Shown here: piece after piece, positions 1-12,800 of the stretch
How the letters are laid out: each line of letters begins with the position of its first letter
Numbering within the stretch: position 1 is the first letter of the stretch
Assembly: GCA_032173965.1 (NCBI GenBank)
Contig: CM063290.1
Location: 7,651,501 to 7,715,500, forward strand
Reading direction: 5' to 3'
Source: Sitta carolinensis
Taxonomy: Eukaryota; Chordata; Aves; Passeriformes; Sittidae
Length of the DNA stretch: 64,000 nucleotides
Translations under genes and position numbers: made by a program
Notes under the pieces: generated by a model
What the model was told of the DNA's origin: nothing
What the model saw: only the letters and a program-made list of their open reading frames with translations
Databases searched by the model: none

Positions 1-2149
1 AGTGTAATGCAAGATGAATATCAGCAAGTGTCTGCAGGCTGCGAGGGCTGCTGGGGCTGGGAGAGTACAGTGATTGCAATGAGATCTTTTGCTTATGCTT
101 TGGAATTGAAAAATAAAACTTTTGAAGTGTCCAGTGTTTGCCTTGAGCTGGATTGTTTGTGGTATTTTGCCCAACTATTCCTTGTCCTAAGTCTGGCCAC
201 CCACTATTTTGTGTAGTTTGTCTTTTGCTGGCCCTTTTCCCAAACCCGTTAGTGTTTGCCCAGCGAGTGCCAAAGCTTTCATTCTTCCTTCCCTGAATGG
301 CTCCAAATTTGCATCTCCTGCAAACAGCCCAGCTGTTAGAGTCACACTCACAGTAAATGGCTGACACACTATTTATACACACTTCTTCTTGGGTAGCAAC
401 TTGCTCTGTGCTTAGGTGGAGAATATAATATTGCTTGACTTTATTTTTCACACTTCTTTTTTTTAAATTCTCCCTCTTACAATATTTTGACAGGTTTTCC
501 TAGTTTTGCAGCTTTGGCAATGGCAGATATTGGCTTATCTTTCAGTCTTTTCTTTTTCCATTATGATTTTGAACACAGTCTGGATGGTTCACAAGGGACA
601 TCACCGCACAGAAACAGCCATGAAGATGGGAAGAATAAGTGGCTGCCAAGCAAAGAGTGTGGCAGGGAACTGCCTTGTGTGCCCTCTCCTGGCTGGAAGC
701 AGCCGGCTCAGGCCAGCACGCCATGCTCCTGGTGCTGCTGGCTGCTCCAGCAGGTCAAGTAGCAAGAGATAATATAGGGATTTATGCCACAAACAAGACC
801 AGGCTCTTCCTGTGTAACCTCAGCTATTGTCACTGCATGTTCCTCAGTAATGCTCGAGACTTCCTGCCCTCCGGGCACATCTTTTCCAACCTGCTCCCTT
901 CAGCTCTGTCCCTAAGTCTGGCAAGAACAGCTGAGGCAGCTGATGGGGGTGTACGAGGCCTCCTCAGCACCGGGCTGTGGTTAATGAGATCCTGCTGCCA
1001 TGTGGGATCTTCTCCCAAATTGGGATCACTGTATTTGCATGCATTGAGGACTTGCCACCTCTAGCCTCATTCCCAGTGGCTCTGCAGAACTTCATCTGTG
1101 CTCTTACATGCCTTTTCCAGCTTGCTCCCTCTTCTTGCTTCTCTGGGATGGCAAGTCTTTAAGACGTTGTTGTTTAAGGGCTGCAATGTAGTCATGTGTA
1201 TCAATAAATGGATCGTCACTCTGTTTCATTATTTGCATCATGGTGAATGTCGGATGTCAGGGTTCTGGGTACACTCTGGGCCTTGAGGTGAGATGCCAGA
1301 CCTGCTGTTGCAGGTCCCCATGTAAGGACTTTTTACTATTCATTTTACTACCACAGTTGCTGTGGTGTTTGTATATGAGTTTATTATATTTTTCTTTGAA
1401 GAAAAAAGTTGTGTTTTTGTACACTGGCATGTTATGTAGTTACGTAACCTAGTCTGCCCAATGTTGCATTGCATTTGGCAAGGGAGGGGAGGAGTCAGAT
1501 ATATGTGCAAGCTGAGCATATATATATATGTGAATAGAGCAAACCTCTACTTTCTCTCTTTCCCTTGTACTTTTTTACAACCCTTTTACACTGATTTCTT
1601 TCTGCTTTCAAATCCTAAAAGGGTGATGATGGTGAAGGATTTTCTGCTAAAGAGAAACTGAGGCCCTAATCCTGAAAATATTTTTTTATTGGGGTTTAAT
1701 TTAAAATTAAGTACGTTCATCAACCTTGGAAAGATCAGAGGACAATTTATTGTTTGTATAGGTCCACCAAACCACTTTTCAGTAAGATAGCACTTTTCCT
1801 TCCTACACAGATGCAGTTAGAGCTGTCCATTTAGCTAGGCTGTTGTTTGACCTGTTTTAGTTTGTTTCCAATTCATAAGAAAGTGGTGGAAATGGTTCCC
1901 CTGTTTAATTTTAAATTTGTGTAGGAATTTTAATAAATTCCTTGAAATTCAGCAGAAAGCTCAGTTTTTAAGTTAGGCATTATGTGAGCATCAAATTAAG
2001 CTGTCAGGATATGAAGTGATACAGAAGAGGATGTGTACAAGTACAAGCACAAGAACATGAACACACACAAGCATCTCTTTCCTCTCTGTGCTGACTGGGA
2101 AGTCTGAACAGCAGAACTAGAGGCTGGGAATTACATTTTAGTAATTCTT
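1..2149. other. Non-coding stretch, no gene seen
   Basis: No exon, RNA gene or recognised repeat is visible. The part from about 640 to 1000 is richer in G+C and therefore open in several frames at once on both strands, including a 141-codon frame at 639-1064 (+). Its translation resembles no family and overlapping frames on the other strand are equally open, so it reads as chance. A short (AT)n run lies at 1518-1529. The remainder is AT-rich unique sequence. Confidence 0.6.
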
Positions 2150-2520
2150 TTCTAGTTATGTCAGATTTCTAGCATGCTATTAGAGACATATGTGTCATCC
2201 TCACCATCACCCAACATATCATTGCTTTTTCAAACTGTTACCAGAGCTGTTGACACAGAATATTGTGTCTGTCGACAGCTCCAATTAGTTGGCGTGTCTG
2301 ACTACTGACAGCACAGTCTACTTTTGTTTATGAAGACGGTGTGAGCTGTATCTCACTCTCACAACCTCCAGTGGCAGACAGATGGATAGAACTATATAAT
2401 CATCAACGGAAGCGGGTGATATTCTGTCTTCACAAATCATCATGTGGAGCAGAACCAACGGCCTTTTGTCTGCTTTCAGAAATGACTGCAAGATTCCTCC
2501 CATCTGTCAAGTTATGAGGA
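2150..2520. promoter_or_regulatory. Candidate conserved non-coding element
   Basis: This block differs from its neighbours in having balanced base composition, no low complexity, and several CpGs in an otherwise CpG-poor region (for example in GTCGAC, GGCGTG, GACGGT, AACGG and AAGCGG). It contains the perfect palindrome CTGTCGACAG at 2269-2278, a nearby inverted repeat GACACA/TGTGTC around 2252-2269, and several TGACAG/CTGTCA-like hexamers, the core recognised by MEIS/TGIF homeodomain proteins. A CAATTAG homeobox-type core follows the palindrome. No open frame explains it. The regulatory reading is inference from composition and motif density only. Confidence 0.25.
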
Positions 2521-2568
2521 TGAATATGTATAAAATACATCAGATATATATGCGGGGTTTTGTATTGT

Positions 2569-2607
2569 GGGGTTTTTTGTTTGATTGGGGGGTGAGGGGG
2601 AAGGGGG
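2569..2607 (+). repeat. G-rich tract, possible G-quadruplex
   Basis: Four G runs lie on the plus strand: GGGG (2569-2572), GGGGGG (2587-2592), GGGGG (2596-2600) and GGGGG (2603-2607). The last three are separated by loops of only 2-3 bases, while the first is 14 bases away. This fits a long-loop quadruplex pattern. It directly follows the candidate non-coding element at 2150-2520. Confidence 0.45.
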
Positions 2608-5600
2608 AAAACTGCTTCTTAATTTTCACCAGATGTTAGCTATGAGACACGGAACAGTAGAGGGAGAAGCACAATCATTTTCTCTCAAATTGAACTTTCT
2701 TAATTTTTTTCTTTTTTAAAGAAATGGACCAACCCCTCATCATTTGCAAATGTGGAACCCCATTGATTTCCTAAGGTCGTACAATTGCAACTGAGCACAG
2801 AATTTAGTCTAATGCACTCTTTACAAGTATTTAATCCTCTCTATTGTGTGCTTATGAAATCTTAGCAGCTGCCCAACCAGCGATGTACTGATTTTCATTT
2901 AATAGCAGTTACAGATACAAACTATTTTCAAATACACAGCTCTTAGTTGCCGAGTGGTTCCTCAAGCCCAGTGTACACTGAGTTCAGGGAGTGTTTGTTC
3001 TGAGAATAGACACCCATCCCAGCTTGGTAAGTAGTAGAGATTAGACTGATTCATTTAAGCAAAATACTTTTGTATTTCTAAAAGTTTAATATTTCTTAAA
3101 AGACCTAAAAATTAACTATGACATTTGTTTTCTTAAGAATATTAAGATTAATTGGTATATGCACATTTTTGTCTTTAAAGAAACAAGGCTTTCTTTTCCT
3201 TAGCATGTCAGAGCATCAAGATTTTCAATAGAACTTTTGTTGTAGCTAGCAAATTCTCATAAAGCAAACAAATGTGTGCTTGAAAGCGAAGGGAAAATCA
3301 GAATATGAATTTTATTTGTGCATATATTTCTCTGCCTAGTTTTCTGCTATATGGCATATAATATTTTTCAGCTTTCCTCTGCTGTAACACATACTTTAAT
3401 ATTTTAATGCTGATCCTGACTGCTAAAAGTTAATTAGTGTTTATTGCTGACTGAAGCGAAAGCAGAATTTGAATTTTATGCAGGAGTTAAAGAATAGAGA
3501 TTCGCTTATTTGCTGCATTTCATATAGCAGAAGACCAAATGCCATTTCCTTACCCTTGTAAGAAATGAATTATAATATTGGGAAAATGTTCAAACTTTCT
3601 CTGCAAAATTAGCAGGATCTACTGTATGAAATGTAAGCATATACTTAAAGAACTAGATAAGAAAACTGTCTGAAAACCTTTTGAATTTTGTATTTTGCTT
3701 TAGGATCAGATTCCTACCAAGACAACTGGAGCAAAACCAGTGATAGCCAGGGTAGTTTTGATTATGCTCCACTTCTTTTTCTTTTCCCTGCTCTCTTTCT
3801 AAAAAAAGTACCCCAATAAGTAAAATCTAGCTGGAAGCAGGAAACTGCCTATTAGATTCTATGGATCTTCAGAGTAATCTGCTGGAATTTGAGGGAAAAT
3901 ATAAAAGTTTCATTCTGACTGATTTTGCATCCTTATTAATTCCATAAGCCTTTTCTCTATTAGTAAAAAGAACTTAAAACTATGGAGGAATGTTGCTGCT
4001 TGGGATACAGGCCAGTTCCAATGTTCAATGCAATAATTATAACAGGTAAATCATTAATATAAGAACATCGTATTTTGTTCAGAAGTTAAAATTTTTCCAA
4101 AGATGTGTGGGTTTGAGTTTTGCAAACTCTCAAGTAATAGGACTGTATGGGTTAAAATAGCTTGTCTTGGAATTTTTTAGCAATTGAATTTAAAATATAC
4201 ATGAGCTCATAGTAACACTCTAGTATCTTTCAGTTGTAAATGAGCAATGATACCATAAGATTAAGCTGAACACTGAAACTCAGCTGAAATTTTGAAAATT
4301 CCTGAGCAGGCCACAGAACAGAGATATTGAGACATTTTCTGACCTGCTTGAGTTCCAAGGAAATTCATCATGAGCTCCTGACTAATCTAAGAACAAAGGA
4401 ACCACCTATGTTAGGTAAATAAATAATTAATTTTTGATTCTTCAGTCAACTGTGCTAATTACTGTGATTCATTTCTGAAATGGTCAGAGATCCCAGTGAT
4501 AGACACTGTGGTTTTCAACATTTCAAATTTCAAATGAAAACTCAGTATTTATATCACAGAAAACCTGTGGGTTAGAGTAAGAGAAACAACCTGTTGACTG
4601 AGTCTTGGGTCACTGACCTTTCTGTTTCACGGCTGTAAGGACAGAACTGTTCAGAGCAAAGATGGGCTGGAGTAGCACCAAGTGTGTAGCCCCTGGATCT
4701 GTGGCTTCATGGACACTGAGAGCTCTTGTGGAGCAGAAGCAATATAGTGGGAAAATTCTTCACTCCTGCCAGGACCTGCAAGCTCTTCCCTCCTCCCCTG
4801 GCTTGCACAGCAGCAATAAGGCACACCCGACTGAGCGAGCCCCTTCTGGGATTCAGATGCTGGAGAGCTTCATGGCTGACCTTACCCAGCTACAATGAGG
4901 TGACTTTTATCTCAATTGCCACATTCACAAGAATATCTCTAGGACAACTGATCAGTCTTCTGGGACATTCTTCTCCTCTCCAAACACAACTCCTTTTCTC
5001 ATAATTTTTCTATCTTCCTGTCCCTAGTACCATATTTTGCAGATTGCTGGATTGCCAAGCCCAAGAGTAGTTTTGTTATTTTACTTTTTATGCTATTTTA
5101 TTTTTAAGTTAACTTTTTAAAAAAGAAAATAATACCATTACTCTGAAGAACAACTGATGCCTCTGTCTACTGAAATAGGAAAAGAGTTACTTAAGTAGTT
5201 ATTATTATTTAAGCCCTTGAACTGAGTTGGAATTTGACTGGTAGCTGAGGACCCCAGTAACAATTGGGCAGCCATTGCCCAGAGGAGGCATGGCCAGATA
5301 CAGGCCCTGTTGCCAAAAAGAATAGACAAACCAGATAAAAGAATGGGGTTTAACCCTTTTGTACATATAAGAATTGAGGCACTTGGATATTGGGTTACTT
5401 ATTCAAGTCTATGGTAGGAAATAAGTTTTTACCTCCTGTATTCCTGTATGTGCCTTAACCACAAACTATCCCTCAGGCAAACTTCCCTGTTGCTTTGGTA
5501 GTTAAATTAGATTTTCTCCTGTGGTAACTTCTACAAGTTCAAACTTGTTCTGGGAACATTTCAGAAAGGACAAGTTGTCGCAGATCCATACTGAAAGGAG

Positions 5601-8239
5601 GGGATATACAGGACCACCAGCTCCTGGAGTATTTTATTTTAATAAAGCATGAGTGTTTCTCTTATTTAGACCAGTGGGATTGCATTGGAGATATTTCTTA
5701 TAGAAGCAAATTCAGTATTCCACAAATTGTTAAATGAAGAAAATACTTTGGTTTGAATAGAGTTTTAATTCAAAATAGAATTTTACTTCAATTCCTTTCA
5801 AATGTGGAACCAAATCCTGGCTGCTGTAGTTGGCTTGTAAACAGTACAGTTTCAGCAAGAAAGAATTATTGCTCATGTCTAATGAAAAACACCCTTTGTA
5901 GTTAGGTAAATGAAAAGGAATATCCTCATTTTGTAGGAGGAACAGAAATGTATTTTTACAGTGCTGCACCTAAGAATCTGTATGTTCAGAGGGCCAAGAT
6001 CCTTTCAAAGTGAGTTAAAAGACATTTCTGTACTGAGACCAGCAGCCTGTGCCACTGTTTGTATGGCAAAAAACCCCACCCCAGCAATGTAAAAGAAGTG
6101 GGTTTTTTGTCTTATTTTGCCTGGCTTGCTGTTTTGCCAGGTGCTAATCCTGCAACCTACCTCAAGTCTCGTAGTCCTTTTCCTATTTTCCATTGCAGGA
6201 TAACAAGTATCTTGACTGTAATCTATTAATTGAATTGAATAAAACTTGGTTCCCTAGCAGTGAGAGCATATTGTTTGCACACAGTGTCATCCCAGGCCCT
6301 GCAGCTATCGAAAGATTGCCAGATATGTTTATTAAACCCCCTGAGCTTGGAAAGAACACAGAAAACTGTCATCTAGAGCAATGCAAAAGTGACTATCTCA
6401 GCTGGGGATCTGGCTGTTATGAATAAAGGAAGAGTTTGTGGTAGAGTTTTGAGATGTAAAAAGAAAAGGCTTCCCTATGGTGCAAATGTGTTGGAACCCT
6501 CAGGCAAGAAAAAAAATTGAATTGTTTTTGGCAGTACAATGTAATTATTGAGTTAGGCTGCAGCAAGGCCTGTGAGCTTCTGAGGTAAAGGCCTGGTGAC
6601 TCTCTTTTTTCTTTTTTCTTCCTCCTCCCCAAACTCAGGACAATTAAAATTCCAACTTTTTTCTCTTCTCCTTCTTGCTAGTAATTGGACCACAAATATC
6701 TACCAAATTTCCAATGCTTTTGTGGGATGATAGGTGTCAAAGTTCTCATTTTGAATCTGCTTCCTTTCCTGTTTTGAGTGCAATGCAAACTAGTCAGCGA
6801 TGAAAATATGTAAGGAACAGTAAAACCTCTAAACCATACATTACTGCAGTTGGAGTCTCAGCTATGCTATGTCCAGGCTTTAATGATCTTTTCCCTGTTG
6901 ACATCAGAATTTAACCTACATTCAACAGAACCAGAGCTGAATCTAGATTAAATTGTCTCTGTGAAGAATGTTTATTTTTATTAACATGAAATCTCATATA
7001 CCTGAGATTAAAATATATAGTACATCAGCAACTGCTAAACTTTCTTTTTCATCCCACTTAGAGGTTGATAAGTTACTGCAAACTAAAAGTATAAATTCAA
7101 ATCATATTATAAAAAGGGAGATAATTTCTTTTGGTCTGATGACTCCACTTGAAATTATGATGTGTCTTTGGGAGCTGTTGATGCTTCAAGGTATTGATGC
7201 CTTATACTTCTTTTTCTCAATCCTCTCCTTTAATCATTAGAAAATCCTTGCTGGCCATCTTGGAAAAAAGACTTCTGTTTCATATTAATTACACTTATAA
7301 CTTTTGTTGTTCCCATGTGCAATGGCCTTATTTTAGCGCTAAAATAGTAACAATAGTATTTAATATTATCATTACTGATATTTTAAAAAGGAAACAAAAG
7401 TCTTACAGTTGCTGATTTTGCAAACTTGTGGTGCATAGAGTATATGCTTTTAATATTTTATGGTGAGAAGACGTGGAAAATGTGTTCTGTACTAAATAAC
7501 AAATGGCGAGGTAGAACTCAAACAGGGACTGATGCTTAATTCTGGTTCCCATAAATTGCCCAAGGCAATGGGATCTTTCCATTGACTTTGGTGAGCTGTG
7601 GGTGGGGTTTCACATGTCTATATCCAAAATATGTTGTTGTCATTGATTATTTATGTTGTTGTCATACCCCAAGGCTCCAGTCCAGATCTCTGGATCCTGT
7701 TGTGCTGGATCAGTATCAGAGCACCTAACCAACCCTGCTCCTGAAGCTCTTTCAACCTAAACAGAATGGCTGTTTCATGGAACAGTCCTTTTCTAGAAAA
7801 AGTCATTTGAGTCACATAATGGCACATGAGAGTGGCCTGCCTGTGTTTTTGGCTACTTGGATTCTACATTACAATCCCCGCTGCTGTTGTCAGTAAGCCA
7901 GAACTAGATATAGTTGGTGTTTTTTCATTCCTGAAACTTAAAGAAGGAATTTATTTAAAGGCATGTACCCCCTTACTTTCTGTTGTAGTGGACTCAAATT
8001 TTCCTGGCTTTTCCAAGGGGAATACAATTAATGTGAAATTGATGTTGTGTTTGTCCTTATCCATGAGGTTTTCATAAAATATTTTTACTTGTCTGTTGTC
8101 CAAGGAGAAGTACCTGGGGTCTGTTCTCTTTCTCGTGTCTTTTAGCAGAGGCGGGCTTATTTCTTCAGATCACTAATTGAAAACTCAGACTCTTGAGATT
8201 TTAAGATTCAGGTTTTCACTGCTAACCTTGTAGATAGAA
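2608..8239. other. Non-coding stretch, no gene or repeat recognised
   Basis: AT-rich unique sequence with short T and A runs. Open frames are short (under about 95 codons) and overlap on both strands. The one at 4662-4898 (+) lies in a slightly GC-richer patch and shows no family resemblance. No CR1 block, microsatellite longer than about 12 bp or RNA-like structure was seen. Confidence 0.6.
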
Positions 8240-8333
8240 GGAGAAAGGAGATTCTAAGTGTTTGGTTTGATTATGGACTGAGGGCCGGAGAAAGGAGATT
8301 CTAAGTGTTTGGTTTGATTATGGACTGAGGGCC
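8240..8333. repeat. Perfect tandem duplication of a 47-bp unit
   Basis: Positions 8240-8286 and 8287-8333 are identical over all 47 bases. The unit starts GGAGAAAGGAG and ends GACTGAGGGCC. The bases just before and after the pair do not continue the match, so the array has exactly two copies with sharp ends. The unit is not low complexity. Complete identity suggests a recent duplication, a length polymorphism, or an assembly artefact. It is not part of a gene I can see. Confidence 0.95.
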
Positions 8334-9736
8334 ATGGCTTTAGTTGTGTTTGGTCATGCAGAACTCAAAGCTTACACTGACTTGTGCAGAGCAAGAAGTT
8401 ACAGCTGCAAGATCTCTCACAAAGACAATATACCCATCACATTCCTCACTATGAACTCCTTAGGTAGGAGGAAAATTACTAAGCTTTTGTATGCAGTGTT
8501 GCTCACCTTTGCTCTATTTGTGATGTTTCCTGAACATGAGTTCTGGGGCAGCCACGTGTCTGGCTACCAGGACGCATAAAAAAGTAATAGGTCTCCACTA
8601 CAGCAGGAAATTAACTCTGTGATGGCGTTGCTTGGTAGATAGGAGCTGTGATGATGTGTTGTTACTCAGAAATTATGAAGTCCACCTATTTGCAACCTGA
8701 CCTGTGCCTCTGATTCATTGTTGCCAAATTTATGTGTTTAGCCACAACGTCTTGTCGAGATTCTTTGCTGATATTGAAGCCTAATGGAAAGGATTAGAGG
8801 ATGATTTTCTTCAGTGTTGACTCACAAGGGAGACAGTAGTTGTTTGGTTTCAGCAGAACCTCAGAAAAGTCCCTGTTCACCCAGCAATCATCACCACCCA
8901 GGTTTAACCTCACCTCCCTCAAAGCCCTCACAGTGCCTTTTGTAAAATTATGCTGGATTCTGCAGGTTTTCTGTAAACCACATAGACTTTCTCCTAAGCC
9001 CACGAACAGATGGGAACATGCAGGCCCTTATTATGCTTTTTAAGTGATACCACTAGGAATGTATTACCTTAGAGCTAAAGCTATTTTGTTCCATTCGCAA
9101 TCGGTTTGCTGGAGTTTCCCCAGTTTGGAAAATCCCACCAGTTTCCTTCTCTGCTAGTAACTACCTGCTTTGTTGTGACTAATGTTGCAGAGCCTGTAAC
9201 TATTTCTCTGTACTCGGCACCAATAAAGGGGATACTCAGCTAGGAGATCCAGACGTTCTCAGCTGGACCGCTGGCCTGGTATTGAAGGTTAAACATGCCC
9301 ACAACTTTGTGCATCGTTGGTTTGTTTTCCCCCATGTCCTCTGTGGCCTGTGCTTACGTACATGGTGAGCTGTCTCTTATGAAATATCAGCTCTGCAGTG
9401 CAGGATGCTTTTCTCTAAGTGCTTGCTCACTTACCTCCTTTCATAATTTGCCTCAGATATGTGATTGAGGCTTTGCCATTTAATAAACATTGTGCTCTAA
9501 AATAAGTAGTGGTTAAAATCAAGCAGTAGATGAGTAAAGGTACTTCAATGACGTTTTCACAGTAGTATGAGCTCTGAAAATACTGGGAGGCAGCTTTCAC
9601 TAGGAAAGATAATAGTCCTTGTAGCTCTTGAATTTCTGAGAATCAGTTTTTTTGTCCTGCCAGGGAATTGAGGAAAAATTCTGTAGGACCATCTGTAGCT
9701 CAGGGTTTTGCCTGCAAATACAGAAAATGATCTTTA
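8334..9736. other. Non-coding stretch, no gene seen
   Basis: Unique sequence with no supported gene. An 81-codon frame begins immediately after the 47-bp duplication (8334-8579, +). Its start ATG overlaps the last bases after the repeat, but its translation is not recognisable and it has no supporting context. It is treated as chance. Confidence 0.6.
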
Positions 9737-9752
9737 CATATATATATATATA
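9737..9752. repeat. (TA)n microsatellite
   Basis: A run of alternating T and A of about 16 bases directly abuts the 5' side of the CR1 fragment that follows. A shorter TATATAT motif occurs just beyond that fragment's 3' end. Confidence 0.85.
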
Positions 9753-9886
9753 AGCTTCAACAAAGGTTTGGACAACACTCTTGGCACGTGGTGTGACTCG
9801 TGGGGTTGTCCTGTGCATGGCCAGGGCTTGGGCTTGATGATCCTGATGGGTCGTTTCCAACTCGGCATATTCCATGATTCTGTGAT
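9753..9886 (+). mobile_element. CR1 LINE fragment, 3' end
   Basis: CR1 is the dominant non-LTR retrotransposon of birds, and most copies are 5'-truncated. This copy is in plus orientation and keeps only the 3' end. The diagnostic order is present: a GGGGTTGTCCTGTGCATGG-type segment, then CTTGATGATCCTGATGGGTC, then TTTCCAACTC, ending in CCATGATTCTGTGAT, which is the CR1 3' terminal motif. Several substitutions separate it from the consensus as I know it, so it is not a very young insertion. It has no coding capacity. It sits between TA-rich tracts. Confidence 0.92.
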
Positions 9887-12800
9887 GTATATATGCATAA
9901 ATTTTGCTCACCTGAAGTTGGTGGCACAACTCCCAGAGGTTTCAGTGAGTCAGAGCCTTTCCTGGTATCCCTCTTTCACAGGGGATTTTGAGGTTTCAGT
10001 TTGGTTTTCGATGATGAATTGCCCAGTTTAAAACTCCTGATGAAAGAACTTCGGAGGAAAAACATTTTCAATTAAAACTTTCTTCTTTGATGTTTTGAAG
10101 TAAACAAAACAGATAAAATGTTTTATTCTGAAAATAAAAAGAAGTAGTTTTCATGCTGTTGAAAAAAAGGAAAAAATCTGTAACAATAATGAAATTGCTG
10201 TGAAATTGATCCAATTTTTTTAGGTGTTCTTGTAGAATGAAGATGTAAGACTGTCAAAATATTTGTTACCAGCTCTAGATTTCATTCCAGAAATTACATT
10301 ATTTTTGCTTCACAGGTTTTTCAGTTTTACTTTCAGATCTCAGAAAATGAAAAATACCACAATAAGTCTTTGACAATGCAAAGACCCCTGCATAATACCT
10401 GAAAAATATTCAAATATTTTAGGTAACAGATCGCCAAATGATTGCTTGCTGTTCTTTAAAATACTTAGCTTTCCTTCCAGAAATTCTTACACTATTTTAG
10501 GGATTTTGCTCTTTCTGTTATGACCTGCTTATCTTGCTGGGGGAGGAAGTACAAACCAAATGAGTTAGAAGACTTTATAGTAAAGTAATTTTTTCACAGG
10601 TCTTTTACCCAGAATGACAGACTGTGTTCCCTATTACCCCTTTACACAGTTTTCAGTTGTTATGATATTGTATATATGCATTAACAAATAAAGGAATGCA
10701 TCCACAACAATTACGTTCCTCTTCTGCTTGATTTAGTTGTCAGCACGCATTCACTGCTCTGTAAAGTATCTCCTTCACAGCCTTGTCAGAAATACCTTTT
10801 CCTCCCCATAGTGTCAACTTAGTACAGCAGGCAGGCCAGGTGAGCTTGGCTCACTTTCAGGTTTTGTCTGTCTCTTTATCTGAAATTTTTAAAGGGGGAT
10901 GTCAGAAGAGGTAATTGCCATAAATTACACACTGTCTGTTGTAAATTGTGATGAGAACATAATTGAAAATTGAGCTGAGAGGCACTTCCTGGATTGGAGC
11001 TGTGAGAGAGCCAGGGGACAGCCTTGGCAATTTGCAGTGGGCCTGCAAAGTCACCTGTTCCACCCCTCTCCAAAACTGTAATTGATTTTGGGACTGTGCG
11101 ATTACACTCCTGTGCCAAGGGTTGGCCTGAGGGTCCTGGAGAGGGGTTATGGAGATGATTCAATGGGGCTCACACAAATAATTGACTTGTTTCTTTTGAG
11201 TACTGAGAGAAGGGAATATCAGCTTTTTCCGACAGGAGAAGTGGAACTTGACTGCTTGTGCAGAGATGTCACCGCTCAGAAAGGGACATTGTTCAAGGTT
11301 CCCAGGCATTGTGTATGTCTCTGTGGTGTATTTGTGCCTCTCTCAGGCATTGCTCAGGTACAGATAGGGATTGTACAGCAGGGTTGGGGGAGGGGGAATA
11401 GTTAAATTTACTCTCTTTTCCACCCACTTGTCCCTCCTCTTTTCATCTCAGCTAAATAAAAGCGTGAAGCACTAATGAACAAATCAACTTAAGTAGGTAT
11501 TATTTTTCACAGCAGAGACTCGCGCCTAGAAGAGTTGTGACTGAAATGATAGATACAGAAATCCCTTCCAGGAGATGAATGAGTTGAAATTTTCTTTGGC
11601 CACTAAACTGTGCTGATGCTGGCCCACTTCAGCATCTTTTCTTGCTGTCCAGGGTCACCCCAGCTGGCAAGAGATCTCCATGGATTTGAATTCCTGTGTG
11701 TCAAGAGGAATTCAGAGTAGAAACCTTGGCGGGGAACTGACCCACCCAGAATTCACTGGAAAACCAACTACTTTGTTCATGACAAATCCCAGCCCAGTTC
11801 CAAGCTGTGAATTTTAAAGTTTGGCCATATTTCATGGAAGCACTTCAGTCTTGCACAAATTTAAACTTTTAAGTACATTTGCATTCATTTAGATCTGTTT
11901 ATGCATTCTATCAATGCAGAAAAACTAAATCTGTGAAAAACAAATCATCCTCCTGTGGGGGAATGTTAATTGTCATATTGCAAAAAAGAACTGTGGTAAA
12001 ATGAATTTACTAGAGTCTCTCAGCAGATGGAATTATGGAAAGCTGAGGGTACTTCTTTCACACTTGTGGCCCACGTGAAAATAAATGTGTGTGAGTGTGT
12101 GTGCATTTGAACAGGAATATTTGCCTCAGAGCCAGTGGTTTTCAGCCTCTACTTCTGAGGAGATTTAAACAAAAATTTTCATTGCTATGAGGAAAAAATC
12201 TTCAAGACTTGAATTCAACTCATTTTGAGTACTTCTCAGCCCTTTGAAACATGGAAAGTACTGCACCAGCCTTTTGTAGGTATAATGTTGATGGTATTTC
12301 CCAAGAGAGGTGACCATTTTCGTAAAAGCCTCAGAAACTCCTGGATAGGGAATAAGCAGTAGCAAAGAGAACAGCCCTCTGTGCTGGCACCTTGGCCCCA
12401 CATGCCTGGGATAATCTTTACCTTACAGGCTCTTAGATAATTCCCCTGGAAGCTGACTTTGGAAAAGAGAGGCAGAGAGGGAAGTCTCGGCATGAGGACA
12501 TATGGTTCTGGACCTGTACATTCCTAGTCCTTTCTTTCATTTCCTGCAGAATCAGAATTTCAGAGACACAATATCTCATGGACAATCAGGAAATGTCTGT
12601 ATTAGACCTTCCTAGAAATTGTAGTGGGTTGTTTCACATATTTAGAAACTGTGTATATAAATTATTCCATTCCTTGGCAAAATTTAGTTTATTATGGAAA
12701 AGAGACAGCTTTACCAGGCTTCTTCCTCAAACAAAACAGACAGCAGGACTCTGCTGGGCTAAGTTGAGTGGGTACTCTGAGATAGCAAAGATGAAGGGAT

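Noticed and set aside
639..1064. 141-codon plus-strand frame
   Set aside because: Leucine-rich only in part, with no family resemblance. Other frames on both strands are equally open in the GC-richer patch.
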